Source: Planctomycetota bacterium (GTDB lineage Bacteria > Planctomycetota > UBA11346). Taken from it: DNA of 5,848 nt. The notes beneath the pieces are model-generated. The model had not been told where the DNA came from. It searched no databases and saw nothing but the letters and a program-made list of their open reading frames with translations. The stretch lies in assembly GCA_013816415.1 (NCBI GenBank), contig JACDEN010000202.1, positions 1 to 5,848 on the forward strand, in the 5' to 3' direction. Both the position numbers and the translations under genes were made by a program. This document shows, piece after piece, positions 5,542 through 5,848 of this stretch; position 1 is the first letter of the stretch, and each line of letters opens with the position of its first letter.

Positions 5542-5848
5542 TCATCCAAAGGTCCCGCCATTGCGGTACGCGAGCGGGCCGAGCCCGAAACAGGCTGAGA
5601 ACTGCCGGCTGAAAAAATGCTGCGACGAGAATCCGCACGCGTCGCTGACCTCCTTCACGGTCGGCATGCGTCCATCGGCATCCTGCTTGAGCAGCAGCAG
5701 CGAATGCCGCAGCCGCGCCGTGACGATGAAATGCTTCAGGCTCATGCCGGTCGCATCTCGGAAAAGGGCGTTCAGCCGGCCGGGCGACAGTTCGACCGAG
5801 GCCGCGAGCGTGGAAACGCGCCAGGTGCGGATCGGGTCACCATCGATG
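5542..5848 (-). CDS. AraC-family transcriptional regulator, C-terminal part (partial)
   Basis: Only the last 101 or so residues are in the window, and the reading frame is open through the right edge. They make up a complete AraC/XylS DNA-binding domain with two helix-turn-helix motifs. The first is VSTLAASVELSPGRLNALFRDATGMS, written here by key parts: LAASVELS, then LNALFRDATG. The second is VSDACGFSSQHFFSRQF, followed by the conserved FGLGPLAYR. The linker helix has RLRHSLLLL. Such proteins bind DNA as dimers, and the missing N-terminal domain would define the signal. The protein ends at about the usual point after the PxxYR motif. It converges on the small membrane genes with one base between stops, and no terminator hairpin is visible between them. 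Its targets cannot be read from this window. Confidence 0.9.
   Translation of the reverse strand, partial: IDGDPIRTWRVSTLAASVELSPGRLNALFRDATGMSLKHFIVTARLRHSLLLLKQDADGRMPTVKEVSDACGFSSQHFFSRQFSACFGLGPLAYRNGGTFG

Noticed and set aside
1..5848. CRISPR array, transposon ends, or a defence or toxin-antitoxin system
   Set aside because: I found no regularly spaced long repeats, no terminal inverted repeats and no genes of such systems. The small membrane pair lacks recognisable toxin or antitoxin features.

Overview
The window is GC-rich bacterial chromosome. Its genes use mostly G or C at third codon positions, which is also why several long antisense open frames exist that I do not annotate. Housekeeping genes dominate and I see no transposase, integrase, phage gene or CRISPR array. 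The phylum cannot be fixed from sequence alone. A divergent IspH, a long-tailed ScpA and an AraC-type regulator would fit a GC-rich Gram-negative lineage such as Planctomycetota and relatives, but that is a weak guess.

Most of the window reads on the minus strand, from about 4872 down to 142. In transcription order it holds a 77-residue protein of unknown function (4872-4639), a full-length RecQ helicase (4574-2535), a 266-base gap that appears to encode a structured RNA (about 2492-2340), IspH (2268-1396), ScpA (1406-261, overlapping the end of ispH), and a tRNA with anticodon CAU (217-142) that probably has its own promoter. The first 141 bases hold nothing I can support.

The right end differs. 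A 231-base divergent intergenic region (4873-5103) carries a perfect TATAAT box on the plus strand and short tandem repeats. It is followed by two coupled genes for small single-span membrane or secreted proteins (5104-5397 and 5394-5540, ATGA overlap). One base beyond the second stop lies the stop of a convergent AraC-family regulator whose start is outside the window (5542-5848, minus strand).

The genes do not form one pathway: RecQ acts in DNA repair, IspH in isoprenoid synthesis, ScpA in chromosome segregation and the tRNA in translation. The most interesting element is the recQ-ispH gap. A TATAAA box sits just upstream of a segment whose two ends can pair, with a long bulged apical hairpin and a small hairpin on the 3' side. 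This layout and size resemble 6S RNA (ssrS), but the assignment rests on reading by eye and on memory of the family, not on a covariance-model search.
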